NCBI RefSeq assembly: GCF_027596085.1
Contig: NC_072455.1
Location: forward strand, 2,524,850 to 2,588,849
From: Anoplopoma fimbria
Taxonomy: Eukaryota; Chordata; Actinopteri; Perciformes; Anoplopomatidae
Direction of reading: 5' to 3'
DNA length: 64,000 bases
Shown in pieces: positions 11,446 to 46,706 of the stretch (positions are counted from its first letter, which is position 1; every line of letters starts with the position of its first letter). Under the pieces are notes generated by a model that searched no databases, was not told the DNA's origin, and saw only the letters and a list, made by a program, of their open reading frames with translations. The position numbers and the translations under genes are program-made.

Positions 11446-11908
11446 ACATTACTGATTTTGCCTCTTCCCCGGAGTTCTTGTGCTTTCTCGCCTCGAAGGT
11501 TCCCAGGAATCGGGGTTATATTTGGACTGTCATCGTGCCACCTGCTGAGGCCCTGCTGACACCCACTACTACTACCACTATCATTATTAGTCACATTACT
11601 ATTATTATTGCCTGTACTATTACGCTTATTGACTTGCTTCTACCCTGGAGTCTTTGTGCTTTCTCGCTTCGCAGGCTTCTATAAATCGTGGCTGTACCTG
11701 GACCGTGGTCGTGCATCCTGCTACGGCCCTGCTGACACCGACTGCTACCACCATTATTATTACTAGTCACATTACTATTACTATTACCTGTACCATTAAG
11801 CATTTTAGCTTTACTTCCACCCTGAAGCCCTTTTTGCTTTCTCGCTCTGCAGGTTTCCATGAATCGTTGTGGTACCTGGACCGTAGTCGTGCCTCCTGCT
11901 GTGAGCCG
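11446..11908 (+). mobile_element. Truncated third copy of the tRNA-headed retroposon
   Basis: This matches 7804-8272 almost exactly but lacks both the head and the 3' tail. Its right edge joins abruptly at about 11909 to the flank module corresponding to 8841 onward. That indicates a recombination or deletion junction rather than a normal insertion end. Confidence 0.8.
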
Positions 11909-12813
11909 AAACTTTGCAAGTTTACTTCACACTGGAAGAAGTTGTACTACAGCAAAGCTACTTTGTTAAACTTAAAAAGTAAACGTGACATGAAATTCTA
12001 TAAAAAGATGTAACAAAAAGTCACATGCCAGCAAGAAAAAAAAGCAACTCAACTGAGTTTATTGCAAAAAGGTCCCCACTTGTTTACAGGGCATATATAA
12101 AATAAAATATTAATAACATTAAACACATTAATAATGTTAATAATATTAACATATCACGTATTTTAGATCACTTCCTTAATCACATTTTTACAGACTGGCT
12201 TCTATGCGACTTTTTGACACACACATACAACTAAAGAATGACAGCTAACAGACAACATTTTAAATAACACAGCAAGTGTAGATTTTGATTTAAATGCATT
12301 TAAAAAAAAGCTCTGTGTAAAAGTTAGAACTGTTTCTAAACTCTGTGCAGAAGGTTTCTGTGAACTGTGCTTTATCATTTGAGGTCAGTGTACATAACAC
12401 TTCATTAAGTTAAGTTAAAAAAAAAATGTAAAAACACTCCTCTTATCTTCTCTTAGTGTAGAACTTGAAGCAGTTCAGCATAGTTGGTTTTAGTTTATTT
12501 GACTTTTCAAGTTAAGTTTTGGCTAATAAATGTAATGCCATTGTTGGCAGCATTGAGAAATGTCAGCCAGAGTCTAACAATATATTTTATCTTAATAATA
12601 AATGTTACTTGTTTAGTTTTTTGGCTCCTAAACATAGTAAAAAAATAAAAGAAAACTCAATACACAGTAAAAACAAATATATAATAAAATTCACTTGTTG
12701 TAAGTCACTTTGGATAAAAGTTTTAGCCAAATGAATTTAATGTCAAGTGCAGCTTCATAGATGTTGCTATGGTTACCTGTTGTTATTATTAGCTGCCAGT
12801 CAATGGAGAACTA

Positions 12814-13934
12814 CTATTTTTCTGTTTCCCCGGTTGGTTGTGAAAATCCTGAATTTGATCCATTTGCTGAGCTGTTAACTAATTCTATCTCAGAGGCACA
12901 TGAGTTGTTATCTATCTGAGAGGCAGCTCTAATGTACGGAGCTACAATGCTCGGACATCTTTCACTCCGGGAATGCCTGAATAAACGGTAACAAACACCC
13001 AGCAGAAGTCCTGCTACTAACAGTCCCAGTCCCAGTCCACAGTAGAAGACGATCCACAGTAGAAGACTCTCTGGTTCTGATGGACTTCCTGTCTTGGAAA
13101 CATCTCTTCCTCCACTTGCTGTGTTTGGTGTCTCAGGTTTGGGCCGATCCCTCGCTGCTGTAAAGAGAACAAACAAGTCTGTGTCATTAATGTGAAGAGA
13201 AAACATCTCACTGAAAATATTAAATGGAATATCCACAACGGATTTCATAGATCCTGCAAGAATAAAAGTGAAAGGATTCTGGATTGTGGAAATCCACAAT
13301 CATTTTCTTCTCAGCTTCTTTTTAATCCAGAAAATCTGCTGATTTGAGCTTGATGAGAAGGTTCTACTGAATAGACTCACCTGTGACATTGAGGCGACAT
13401 TGGCCAGAGTTCCACCCATAACCTATGTTAACTCTACACAGGTACAGACCCGAGTCAGCAGTCCTGAGTCTGGACATGTGGAGTCTGAGTCGTCCTTCTC
13501 TGAGGACGTCTTTGTCAAACTGGACTCGTCCTGAAAACCATTCATGCTGAGACTGTGGAACCTCGAGATCTTTATGTAGGTCAAACAGGGCGAAGGGTCC
13601 GAGATCAGTTAACAGTTCACAGAAGATAAAAATGGACTTGGAGGAACCGTCTGTTCTGGGTGAGAACGTCCATTCCAGTGTGATGTTGTGGTTCTCCTCT
13701 GCCTGATAGGAGCTCTGTCTCACATTCACTACAAATGATCCTGTTGAGGAGACAAAAGGAGCATGATGTAACAATAACTCCAGTGTTTGTTCCCTGACAT
13801 TTTAAAGTGGAGGTCATGAAGTGTGTCAGTGAGGCTGAAGGTGTGTTTAGTGTGTGTGGATCACAAAGTGAAGCTGTGAACTAACCAGAGACACAGGAGG
13901 TCAGTGTGATGAGCAGCAGGATGCTGCAGATCAT
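12814..13934 (-). CDS. Single Ig-domain type I membrane receptor, copy 2
   Basis: Same architecture as the copy at 5863: exons 13934-13886 (signal peptide), 13740-13381 (V-type Ig) and 13157-12814 (stalk, TM, tail), GT-AG and phase 1, giving 250 aa. In the Ig exon only two residues differ from copy 1 (Arg to Ser and Glu to Gln). The stalk is almost the same, and the TM has a small insertion (LLLWIVFYCGLGLGLLVAG). After the shared LLLGVCYRL the cytoplasmic tail is unrelated to copy 1 (RHSRSERCPSIVAPYIRA, later EIELVNSSANGS). It has one Tyr in the distal tail but no canonical ITIM. Function is unknown; a cell-surface immune-type receptor is the best guess. Confidence 0.8.
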
Positions 13935-14630
13935 CTTCTCCCTGAGGGAGGAGACAGAGGAGAAGAGTCATCAACGCATCACATCACAGTTCATTACATG
14001 TATAAGAGAGGCAGAATTATACAGTCTGGCTTTATTCAGTCATTACAACACCTGATCCTGTTCATCATCCCTCGTACCAGAGAACGCTGACTTTTTAGTC
14101 GCCTGATGGTCAGCTTCCGGTTCCCTCGTCTTAAAAGTCAATGTGGTTGTTTTTTTTGGTTAAATGCCTGAAATAAAGTCTGTGATTGACACAAGCTTAA
14201 GATATTTAAATATTTGTCCTTTACCATATAAAATAGGCCAGTAAATACCCCTCTGGTAGCTTTTTGTCTTAACAAACGTCTTAACAAACGTCATCACGCA
14301 GACCATTGGGTCTTGCCTTTAGGTCGGTAATGATAGTGTTTGTTAAACGACTGGATATTGGGCTATTTCCACTGCTCCTTTTTTAACAGTCAAACTATTT
14401 AAATATGAGCTCATACAACCACTGGATCTTGTGAGGCAAACAAAGCCATTCCTGCCCCATTCACTCACAAATTTTGTGCGTGAAACACTTTGACATTTCT
14501 GCATTCTGGTTATTTTTTCTGCATCAACTTATGGTTGAAAAGATTTTATTTATATGAAGAAAAACACTTAAATCAGGCACCTATTCAAAATATGGAAATA
14601 TAATTGAACATATTGCAGTAAGGCTTTCAG
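13935..14630. repeat. 5' flank of Ig gene 2 (duplicated)
   Basis: Near-identical to 6942-7638. Beyond about 14625 the sequence diverges from copy 1, which has the retroposon there. Confidence 0.85.
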
Positions 14631-15460
14631 GCGTTCTGCGTATTTTCCTGTAGATCAACGGTTTTTCGTGTAATGTTATCTCTGCTTGATTCATTTTCAA
14701 TAATTTGTAAACTTCTGGACGAAGATTTCCGCTCATGTTGAAAACGTTCTGCACATTGAAAACCCTATTTTGAGAAAAGACAGTTGTTATATTAAGAGAA
14801 TAAAGTCATAATATTTCAAGAAAATTTGACCTGCCGTATAAAAGCGAAACTAACATCTCACTGCTGTGTGTCTTCCACACCCCTGATAAAGTGCAGGCTG
14901 CATCCACTTGATAATACATATTCAAACCATTCCATAAGCACCTTGCAATTGCAAAATATATAAACCAACTCAAATAGTAAGAGTTTGAGATAACTCAAAA
15001 ATGTATTTTGGTGTAGTTTAACACAGTTAGAATGCCAAAAATCATAAAATAAAGAAGAACATTTTTGAATTTCTTTGATAATTTCTTTTACAAAAATTGG
15101 AAAACAATGTTATCTAAATATTCAACATTTTTTCAAGTGTCCACAAATGTTACTAATGTAGGAATAATGGAATTGAGGTTCTACGTTTTACATATAATGA
15201 ACTATTTACATTTCTGCAACCTCTCCTCTCTGCTCTGTGTAAACAGCCTGCAATTCACTCAAATTTCACAGAATTACTGTCACGTGACTGTTGGCCTCAC
15301 GAAAGTCAATCATGGCGTCATAGTTGCGTTGAGAAGCTCAGAATTTTATGTTTTTTACAGAATCTGATTAGAGTAAACGGTTTATTTGCAGCAATTTTCC
15401 ATGTGGTTACTTTTTGTGATGGGCTCAGTCATTACACGTGATGTGTTCACTGGCCGTCGG
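14631..15460. other. Intergenic, no supportable feature
   Basis: AT-rich sequence. The 100-codon frame at 15065-15367 has no recognisable domain, signal peptide or splice context and is likely chance. Confidence 0.5.
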
Positions 15461-15541
15461 AAAGATAAATAAGGAGGGTACTAACTGCAGCAAAGAAATA
15501 CCTCGTGTAAGTTTATATAGTATGTAAAGATACAATATGTA

Positions 15542-15574
<33 letters not shown>

Positions 15575-15944
15575 GTCCTACCTTTGTTTGTAAGTTCTGT
15601 TTGTCATTCTGCCGTCCAGTGGAGGGAGCTACTGTTTGTTTCTGAACTCAATCAGGGGGGCGGGGCAAAAAAAAAACGCAACAAATCAACATAAATAACA
15701 TATATTAAAGAAAATGCTTTTAAGTCTTCCTCGTGTATATTTGTTTGGATGATTATAAAATGAGTTGCTGGCGTTCAGAGTGTCGGGACTTTAAATAAAG
15801 TGAAGAAGAAGGAAATGCAACTTCCACTGCGATCATAGTTCCTGAAACTTAGGTGTAAAAAGTAAAAAAGGAGGTTACTCACTGCAGCAAACAAATATCT
15901 CCTGTTAGTTTATATAGAATTTAAAGATACAATATGTAAATATG

Positions 15945-15982
<38 letters not shown>

Positions 15983-15985
15983 CTT
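15461..15985 (+). repeat. Two partial copies of the 9340-9760 flank module in tandem
   Basis: Positions 15470-15668 match 9540-9745 and positions 15680-15970 match 9343-9640, so the two halves appear in swapped order. (TA)n tracts occur at about 15545-15575 and 15950-15976. Confidence 0.75.
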
Positions 15986-16840
15986 TTTTTCGCTTATGTC
16001 ATTCTTCTTCTTATCTATTCATATTTATTTAATTAATTCTTTTTTTTATCAGTGTTTACATTTTATCTTAGTTTGTCTTGCTTTTTTTTTGTTTTCTCTT
16101 GTTATGTTTCCTTGCTTTTGCTTTGCTTTGTCCATCAAAGGTTATAAGTAAAATAAAAAAAATATAAATATTATCTGTTCATTTTTTTATGTCTTTGTAA
16201 AACACTTTGAAACTTGTTTTGGAAAAGTCTTATATTGATAAAGTTATTAGAATAATTATAGTATCTGTTATTCCTGTAATAGCTGGAGTTGGCCTCTAGG
16301 TGGCGACAGAAACAAACACCAAGAATATCTCAACAACTATTGGATGGATTGCCTTGAAATGTGGTTTATTTCTCTTGTGGTTCAGGATGAATTGTTATAA
16401 TTCAAAAGATGAGATACTCTGACCTTTTGGGGCCAAACTACTGCAGCGATTTTGTTTTTCAAAATAAAGGAGGATATAGCTTGAGCATATTTCTGATAGA
16501 GTAAATTGTATGTAACCTAATTTAAACACTATCTGTCAACTTATTTAAGTGAATTATCTCAGTCTTCACCTCTTGGCTTTTTCAGGTTGTTACATCTTAA
16601 TATTGAACAGATTTACATCCAATATTTACATTTGAATATTAGTATTTTAAGTGGGATCTTAGGCCATAAACAAAAAGCAAATATTTGGTTTTAAATTGAC
16701 TAATTTACACACATGTATTAAAGTTTAAAGGTTATGTGTTATGTGTTATCTGTTCAATTTAATGTAACTTTGACACAAGTTTTATCTGTTTAAATTGATT
16801 TGTTTTCCTATTTGAAGGAAATAACACTTATTTGCATCTT
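15986..16840. repeat. Old interspersed-repeat remnants
   Basis: The stretch around 16285-16440 (CAACAACTATTGGATGGATT and a downstream CTGACCTTTTGG) resembles a dispersed teleost repeat. The rest is AT-rich with no coding signal. Confidence 0.45.
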
Positions 16841-16844
16841 CTGC

Positions 16845-18225
<1,381 letters not shown>

Positions 18226-18540
18226 ACTTGCTCAGCACTTTAAATGTGCTAAACAAATACAATGTGACTTCACCAAGAAGCTGCAGAAAATGCAAAATAC
18301 TGAAAGTAAATTGCACTTAAATGCAGTATTGTGAGTCCATGTAGCTGCAGGCTGCAGACATGTGGCTTGTTCACTGTCTCTGTGATGCATTTTCACCATT
18401 TGAGGATCTTTGGTTCTCTCTCTCTCTCCTCTTTCTGACTGGAAATAGATCCAGCTGGGTTTGGTCTGGCAATCATCGGCATCCTCTGCCAATTCCACCA
18501 AAATAAACGGACAATATCGACGTTTTGCGACCCTTAACTG

Positions 18541-18663
18541 GAGGATTTATTGCCATTTTTCCCCTTGAATTTACCCCCTGCAGCCTGCATATACAGGCTT
18601 TATTCATATTTATATTTTAATTCTTATTTATTCCCTATTTAGTTGTCCTCCTCCACTGAAGTG
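18541..18663 (+). other. sh3gl2: Probable 5'UTR of endophilin
   Basis: Sequence immediately upstream of the ATG with no in-frame coding evidence. The transcription start cannot be fixed; CpGs cluster at 18505-18535. The true 5' end may lie further up, near 18340. Confidence 0.35.
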
Positions 18664-39877
<21,214 letters not shown>

Positions 39878-41160
39878 GGAATCCCTTAACCCCCTCGTCC
39901 GATCCAGACTACACCCCTGAAAAAAAACAGCTTTGTGTTTGCATAAAACCACAAAAACGCGCCCTTCTTCTTCTTCTTCTTCTTCTTCTGTGCTTCTGTG
40001 CGATTCTGCTTTCACAAAAACGGGACAGTCGGAGACAGATGAGACGAGGCGGTAGGACGGTAATTAGAGGAGTAGAAGAAGAAAGGAGGAGGGAGGATTT
40101 CGGCGTGAAGAGATGCAGATGATGATCTTTTACGGCGCCCGTTCAGCCGGGACGCCAACGGAAACCGATGAGGCTTCGGAGACTTAAGCCGCGTTGTTAA
40201 TGTACGTGCATGTATGTGTCTGTATGTGCGTTTCGACCCGTTCTTCTACTACGACCGAGCCAGCACAAAGCTCTGCTTGTCCGTTAAAACTGCCTGACAG
40301 CTTCTTTTTTTTAGTGATGCTGTCTTCTTCTTCTTCTTCTCTCTCAGAGTTCTTCTGTCTTTTCTACCTTGACCTGCCTTTCTCTGTGCTTTTTCTTCAG
40401 ACCTAGATCTCTCAGCAACCGTGAAGGTCTTTTACCCTATTTCTGTCTTTCTTTCTTCCTTCTCCCTCCTCGGCTAGCACTGCCTCTCAGCATGGCTCCA
40501 CATTGTATGTAGGCCTCTAACTCTACGATTCCAGAAGCGATCCAGTACATCACTTGCTTTTGTTTGAGTATATAACATCCTCTGCCTTTCTTTCTCAGAG
40601 TCCTCATAGAGTCTCAGATCAGTCGCTGTACGCATGAATCAGCCAGATCAGACACTGGAGCGGGAAAGTTTTTTCAGAGCGCGTCTTTGGTACAAAGCCG
40701 TATCTGCAATAAGTCATTTTTTACAGAATGAAGAAGAACATTTACGTGGTCGCCTATTTATCTTATAAATGGCGGACGTTGTAAAGGTTTGAGGGTCAGG
40801 AAACTTCATTCAACATGTCAGCTCAAGAGATTAATAAAGGAAAAACTTGATTTACCAAGAAGCAGCGATATGGGAACACCACCAGCACAGGCCTAGTTGT
40901 ATTGAACAGAACTTTTCTCCAGGTTTGTGAACAGATAAGGTTCATTATAGTATCCATAGAGGAAAAGATGGTTGTTTGATTATCCTCTGTGTACTACTCT
41001 GCGTTACCCATTTACAGTGTTTTCTGTGTACTGTGTGGAGTAGATGCTTGTTGACTCGTCTTATTTGTGGCTTTGTTGCATGCAGGACTGTGTGAAGTCC
41101 TCTGACCTCAGATTACATATAGGAAAGTTAATGCATTATATGCATTTTATCATTTCCCAA
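39878..41160 (+). other. sh3gl2: Proximal 3'UTR region of endophilin
   Basis: Sequence downstream of the stop codon, with (TTC)n at 39964-39989 and TTC-rich stretches at 40320-40340. No further exon or open frame with recognisable homology. The 3'UTR end is not fixed by sequence alone. Confidence 0.45.
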
Positions 41161-41165
41161 GAGCC

Positions 41166-41347
41166 CTTAAAGGGACAGTTCACTCCCAAAATCAAAAATA
41201 CATATTTTCGCGTGAGTTGCTGAGCGTTGGAGATATCCACCGTAGAGATGTCTGCGTTCTCTCGAAACAATCCAGATTAATAAAAAGCACTACATGTAAG
41301 TGGAACCATATGTATTTTGGATTTGAGGGTGAACTGTCCCTTTTAAG
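41166..41347. mobile_element. Fold-back MITE with about 35-bp terminal inverted repeats
   Basis: The left end (TTAAAGGGACAGTTCACTCC, then CAAAATCAAAAATACATA) is mirrored at the right end (TATGTATTTTGGATTTGAG, then GGTGAACTGTCCCTTTTAA). Total length is about 180 bp with no ORF, as expected for a non-autonomous DNA transposon. It lies in the endophilin 3'UTR or just downstream. Confidence 0.85.
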
Positions 41348-41349
41348 TC

Positions 41350-44300
41350 CACTCAACTTTCTAGAACTCACAGGAATTCCTGAACCTTCATAAATGTTTC
41401 TCGTATCACATTCCGGAAACTTAATGGCGTCATCATTCAACGTACTTTTGTGTATATTAAACAGTTTTTATGCATCTTTTTGGATGCACTGGACTGTAAT
41501 TACCACTAAGTCACCCCCTTGCCGATTGGAGACGCGTAACCATGGTAACCCTTGTCAACCTCATTTAACCAAACAATGATCTGTGAGGTCTAAAATAATT
41601 TGAAAAATATGTGTTTCACTTGGCAAAGTGAAGTCTTGTACGTATACTTACACTGAAGCGTTAATGACGTTACAAAGCTGTCCACCATTGTCTGTTATGA
41701 ACTTTGTCGTCACTACCGCCTTGCATTATGGGATTTTGATGCCGGCGCAGTGTCCAGTGTTTGAATACTGTAATATTTCACAGGAAATAGTTTGCAATCT
41801 GCGTACTAACATTTCGGACATAGTAAATACTAAATAGCACGTTAGCTTGGAAATTCAGAAGCAAGCCAGAGTCTGTTTCTGGAACATTCTAGAACCTTGA
41901 TGGAATGATGTGGAAACATTTGAGAAACTCTCAAACATCGTAGAACCTTGGAGACATTTTGAAGAGTCGAAGCTTTTTTCTGGACCTCATAAACATCCTG
42001 TAGTGTTCTCACATAATCAGAACCTTCTAGAACCCTCCATACATTGAAGAAAAACAGGATTCAGAACTTTTTTAAATATCATGATATTGCATTAAATCAC
42101 ATTTGAATATTCCAAAAAGTATCTGGTTAGCTAGCGGTCAGTATTGGTGGTAGCTGTTAGCCGTGCTAGTTGATTGGAGTAAACATCACATACAGTATAA
42201 AGTGGGATTTGTTCAAAGGATATTACTGTTACTCCACCACAGTTTTGTGTTTGTACGTATCAGAAGTGTTACAGAGTGCAGCGTTACAGAGTCTACTCCG
42301 ACAATGAAAAAAGGTTGATGTTATTTATTGTTAAAGACTCTTTAATAATTCAACTATTTATAACTGATTTAAGATGAAACAGATCTATAACTGCCAGTAC
42401 ATGTTGTTCTGTTGACTGTCACAGATGACTCCGTTTGAGTCGACACAAACAGCCATGGAAATGTTGAAACAAAGTCAAAACATCTGTTCAAATGTGTTGA
42501 ACTTGTTGTTACATTCATTGGATTGGGCATTCAGTCTGGTGCTGGGTTCATATTGACTCCATTGTACATAAAACAACTGAATAGAGTCAAAGATGGGATG
42601 TCTGTCAGCTTGATTCTTGCTCTTATTTACCATGGTAACATTTTTAGAAATAAAACCAAAATTGAATGGATATCATATTGGATATTTAACGTGTATGTAA
42701 AACTAAAAACTTCACATTCCCGTACTTGCAGCGTTGATCAGAATACTTAAAAGTATTTAGTGCCTGAATAGTGAATACCTAATCTTTAAATGTAACATTT
42801 ATCTTTTAAAATACAAAGAAAAGGTGCATAATCATAATTAATTTGGGGGAACATGGTTTAAAGGACGGCTTACATACAAAAGAAATTGGTCCCATTTTTG
42901 GTCTTTTCTTTACTGATGATGCCATCCTCTTCACTGGCTTTACAGGCGTAAAATGGACCAAACTTTTTTGTTTTAACCAAAATCTAACTAATCTCACAAA
43001 TGTGTACTTAAGTGGATGATAACGACTGTTTTTAGTCTTGTCTTTTTTCCACTTCCCTCATTCATATTCAGCATGTTGACCCAAAGTCGACCACTGCTTT
43101 ATGGAACAAAATGTGCGCAAACTGAAAATAGCTCATGAGAAGCTTGTTGCATTTTCTGAAAATAGCTCATGAGTAGCTTGTTGCATTTTTAACATGAAGG
43201 TATTGTTGTTTAAAAAATGTACTTCTACTTCATTTTTGTGTATTCTGAGTATTCCGTCAACAATGTTCATAGCATTTTTTTAATAAAAGAGAAGATAGGA
43301 AAAGGTATGTCTTCTTGGAAAGCTATAATGTTGTTTTCAGCACAAGTAGTAATAACAATGACAATAAAAATACTGCATTTTTAACAAGAGATTCAGTATA
43401 ATCTATCTACAGTCAATAATCACTGAATACAAAGGCAATAAATGACGATATAACAATAAAAAGTAGAATGAAGAGGTGACTCTGAAGGAAAAACTGTGGA
43501 TATAAAGAGTTGTAGAACTTGGACATCTCTTTCATTGCCAAAGCACATTAATCCGACAGCAACATTATAATCAGAAGCAAGCTATTTAACTCTTTTTCTG
43601 CTACAAAACTGCTCGTTCTGTAAACGTTAACAGGTTGTTGTAAAAGCCGGGGCGTTGGAGAAAAACTGTGTCCTGTATTTTCTTTGGATTTTTCTTTGTT
43701 CTGTCTGTTTGTTCTGTTTGTCCGCCTGTGGAAAGTCTGTGAGCTGCATGCAACTGAACAACTTCACTGCTGTTTGGGATGATTTTCAAAAATAAAATAT
43801 GGGGAGATATTTGTCCTGCTGGAGCCTATGTTAACCCCTTTTTTTTTTTTTTTGACATGCTTATGCTATATTTCTATAGCACTCGTCTCCAAAATTACAA
43901 AGTGCTTTAAGACTTCTTGTGGGAATTTACTTGCTCTTTTATTCTTTGTTTATTTTGTGCTGATTTGCCCTCTATGGCGACGTGTATTCTAACCTCAATG
44001 AGGGACTTGTACAGTGTTGAGCTCCATTTTTCCTCCGTTCACCTAAATGAGAGTCGCACCTCGGCCACGTTACCTGCCTCAGTTTTTATTTTGAGATTGA
44101 GCAGAGCACTACAAAACCAAACCTGCAGACTGAAGCTTACTTTCCCCAGTTTATCCTCAGAGGTAGCAGATAAGAGTCTCATTGGTTCTGTTAAACCTCA
44201 GAAGAGTCCGATTATCCGGCTGACTTTATTTTCATCGGTGGCTGAATAAGTTCTAAATGTTTGGTGTGATGGAAAATCTCCATATTTCTCATTTTAAGGA

Positions 44301-44510
44301 AGTTAATTTAAAGTTAAAAAAAGTACAGATTTAACTGTTAAATGAAATCAAATTGAAGGCAATCAGTTAAGAAGAGGGATTAAAGAATTTTGCTAAAATA
44401 ATTGAGTTATTTCACATTAATCAATAAACTAATAATTCGCACACAAAAGGCATAACAAAGTCTCTCCTATCTACTCTTGCCTCCTTGAATCAACCGTTCG
44501 AGTATTATTG
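41350..44510. other. Distal 3'UTR or intergenic sequence, no gene seen
   Basis: No supportable coding exon. A 36-bp direct duplication lies at 43122-43190 (GAAAATAGCTCATGAG twice), and there is a T-run at 43840-43854. Chance ORFs (42523, 43917) lack domains. Confidence 0.5.
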
Positions 44511-44519
44511 TTATTCGCT

Positions 44520-44770
44520 TTCTCAATGAAGAAGATTGAAACCACTCTTGTATTTAATATGAAGCCAGTTAGCTTAGCTTAGCATAAGGAGTGTAAACAG
44601 GAGGATTCAGCTAGTTTGGCTCTGTCTAAAGCTTAAAGAAATTAACTGGTTGAAAGAATAATCCAACATTTTGGGAAATATTACCATTCTTGTTAGATTT
44701 CTTAGTGAGAAGTAGGTGAGAAGATTGAAACCACAAAGCCAATTAGCATAGCTTAGCATCAGTTAGTCTC
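44520..44770 (-). repeat. Interspersed repeat, inverted copy
   Basis: TAGCTTAGCTTAGCATAAGG, TAGTTTGGCTCTGTCTAAAG and ATCCAACATTTTGGGAAATA are the reverse of motifs in the repeat at 26105. A second partial unit follows at about 44700-44770. Confidence 0.65.
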
Positions 44771-45504
44771 TCTCGCCGAGAGTTTATGTCTGTTGGCTGG
44801 ACTACAAGACTAATAATAGTTATTTAATTTAATTTAAATTAATTTAAGAGATTAAAATAATTAGTTTCATGTGTACAGAACCCGAAACTTTGCAGGTTTA
44901 TGAACACGTAAAAAAACAAGGGATTGTCATTTATGTTTTGCTCATATTTTGTTCCTTTTTAATCATCTGAATTTGCCAATTTTAGCAAACTTTTGCACTT
45001 TTTTACGCCCCTCCCACCAAATTGTGAATGAACCAATATGGTTTCCACTGCTCTCTGGGCTGCTTTGCTTTAATGAAACAAACTACAGTCTGCATTTTGA
45101 TAACGTGGCCGTGGTCTGAACTCTGTTACATTATACTGTATGCCTTGTGGCCGTATAAAATAGCCCCCATGCCTCTAGAACCTGGTGTCTTCTGGTGAGC
45201 TATGTGTGTGTATGTGAATATATACACACTTTGTTGATATTTATTTATGTATTGTATGTATGTATGTATGTATGTATTTATTTATTCCTGCGTCCTATTT
45301 ATTGGTTCGGCACCCGTCAATACATCGGTGTATGATGTGGAGGATGGAGGGATTTTTGGTGGTGGGGGGGGGGGGGGGTGGTCAATGGAAAAATCTAGCT
45401 GTGATACTAACTAACTGTTGCTCTCCTCGTATTGGACGATGATATAATCTAAGACCACTGTATGTATAACTGCTTGTCGTGAAGATGATCTACAATGTAA
45501 TGAC

Positions 45505-45510
45505 AATAAA
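45505..45510 (+). terminator. sh3gl2: Candidate distal poly(A) signal of endophilin
   Basis: AATAAA in the context TGTAATGACAATAAAGAATT. It is the last good plus-strand signal before a repeat-rich interval, implying a 3'UTR of up to about 5.6 kb. Earlier AATAAA-type hexamers (for example near 43792) are alternatives, so this assignment is tentative. Confidence 0.35.
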
Positions 45511-46159
45511 GAATTAACACTATGATAAACGGCAAGAGTTCAGTCTGTGCTTTTTAGAAAGACACCATCTTTTTAAAAAATGCATGTCCTACTTTCTCTG
45601 TAATGACTTTTATTTTGAAATTTTATTTGGGCCTTCAATATTAAATTACACTTTAGAAATAATGTTCTTTTTTCATGAAAAGTGCTGCTTTCTTTCAAAA
45701 ATCGTTTATTTGATCTACAAGATTGTTTTCCTCTCAATATAAGAAGATCTCTGATGATGACGTAGAGTCTAATGTCAACTATCAGGTAGATAAAAAAGTA
45801 TGTTATTTGCAATTTTTTCAAATACAGTTTCCCCATCGTTTGCCTCCTTCAAAGCAAAACTTAGTTGTGGATAATGACAAATTTACCGAAGTGATAATTT
45901 AAACTAATTTATACAAATGTACTTTTCACTTCACCACATTTATTAGTTACTTTGCAAATTAAGATTTTACAAACAAAACATGTGATCAGTTCATAAAATA
46001 TGATCCAACGCGACAGTTTTAACTACAAAAAGTATATGAAGTAGTTCAAATTTGCTCGACCAACAACTACATTGAATCAGTACTTAAAACCCATTTTTTA
46101 CAGACTGGCTTTGATGTGATGTTGTCGATTTAATGCTTTATTTTATTATTGATTTTACT

Positions 46160-46232
46160 AAATTATTTTATTTATTTTATTTATTTTATTTATTTTATTT
46201 ATTTTATTTATTTTATTTATTTTATTTATATT
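46160..46232. repeat. (TTTAT)n repeat
   Basis: About a dozen five- to ten-base TTTAT/TTATTTTA units. Confidence 0.9.
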
Positions 46233-46494
46233 TATGAGTTCATTTTTTACCTATAAAATATTGAACTGTTTTATCAGGATTCAAACTGTTTTTCTTGCTT
46301 TGTTAACTTTCCTGTTGTTTTATTGCCTTGTTTTTTCTGCTTCGTCTGTCAAAGCACTTTGTAAATTCTGTTTTTAAAGGTGCTTTATATATATAAATAA
46401 ATATAGTTAAAGTTAATGCACCACTTACATTTTAGGCATTATATCAATAATAATTATCCAATAATACAAAAAAACAATGACAGTAGCCACTCTG

Positions 46495-46612
46495 CTTTAT
46501 GAGTACTTTTACTTTCAATACTTTTAATTAACTGATATTTTGACTGCAAAACTTTTACTTGCAATGCATTATCTTTATACTGTGGTAACTTGAATACTTC
46601 TTCCACCTTTCA
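46495..46612 (-). repeat. hAT-type MITE-like fragment
   Basis: GAGTACTTTTACTTTCAATA, AAAACTTTTACTTGCAATGC and GAATACTTCTTCCACCTTTC match the same element family as 34495. Confidence 0.6.
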
Positions 46613-46706
46613 CTAGAATATGGTAATTTGGTTTACATGCCTTATAATAAGGATATCAGTAATTACACCATGCAGCCACTGAAGTAATATAATTAATAAA
46701 TTACTT

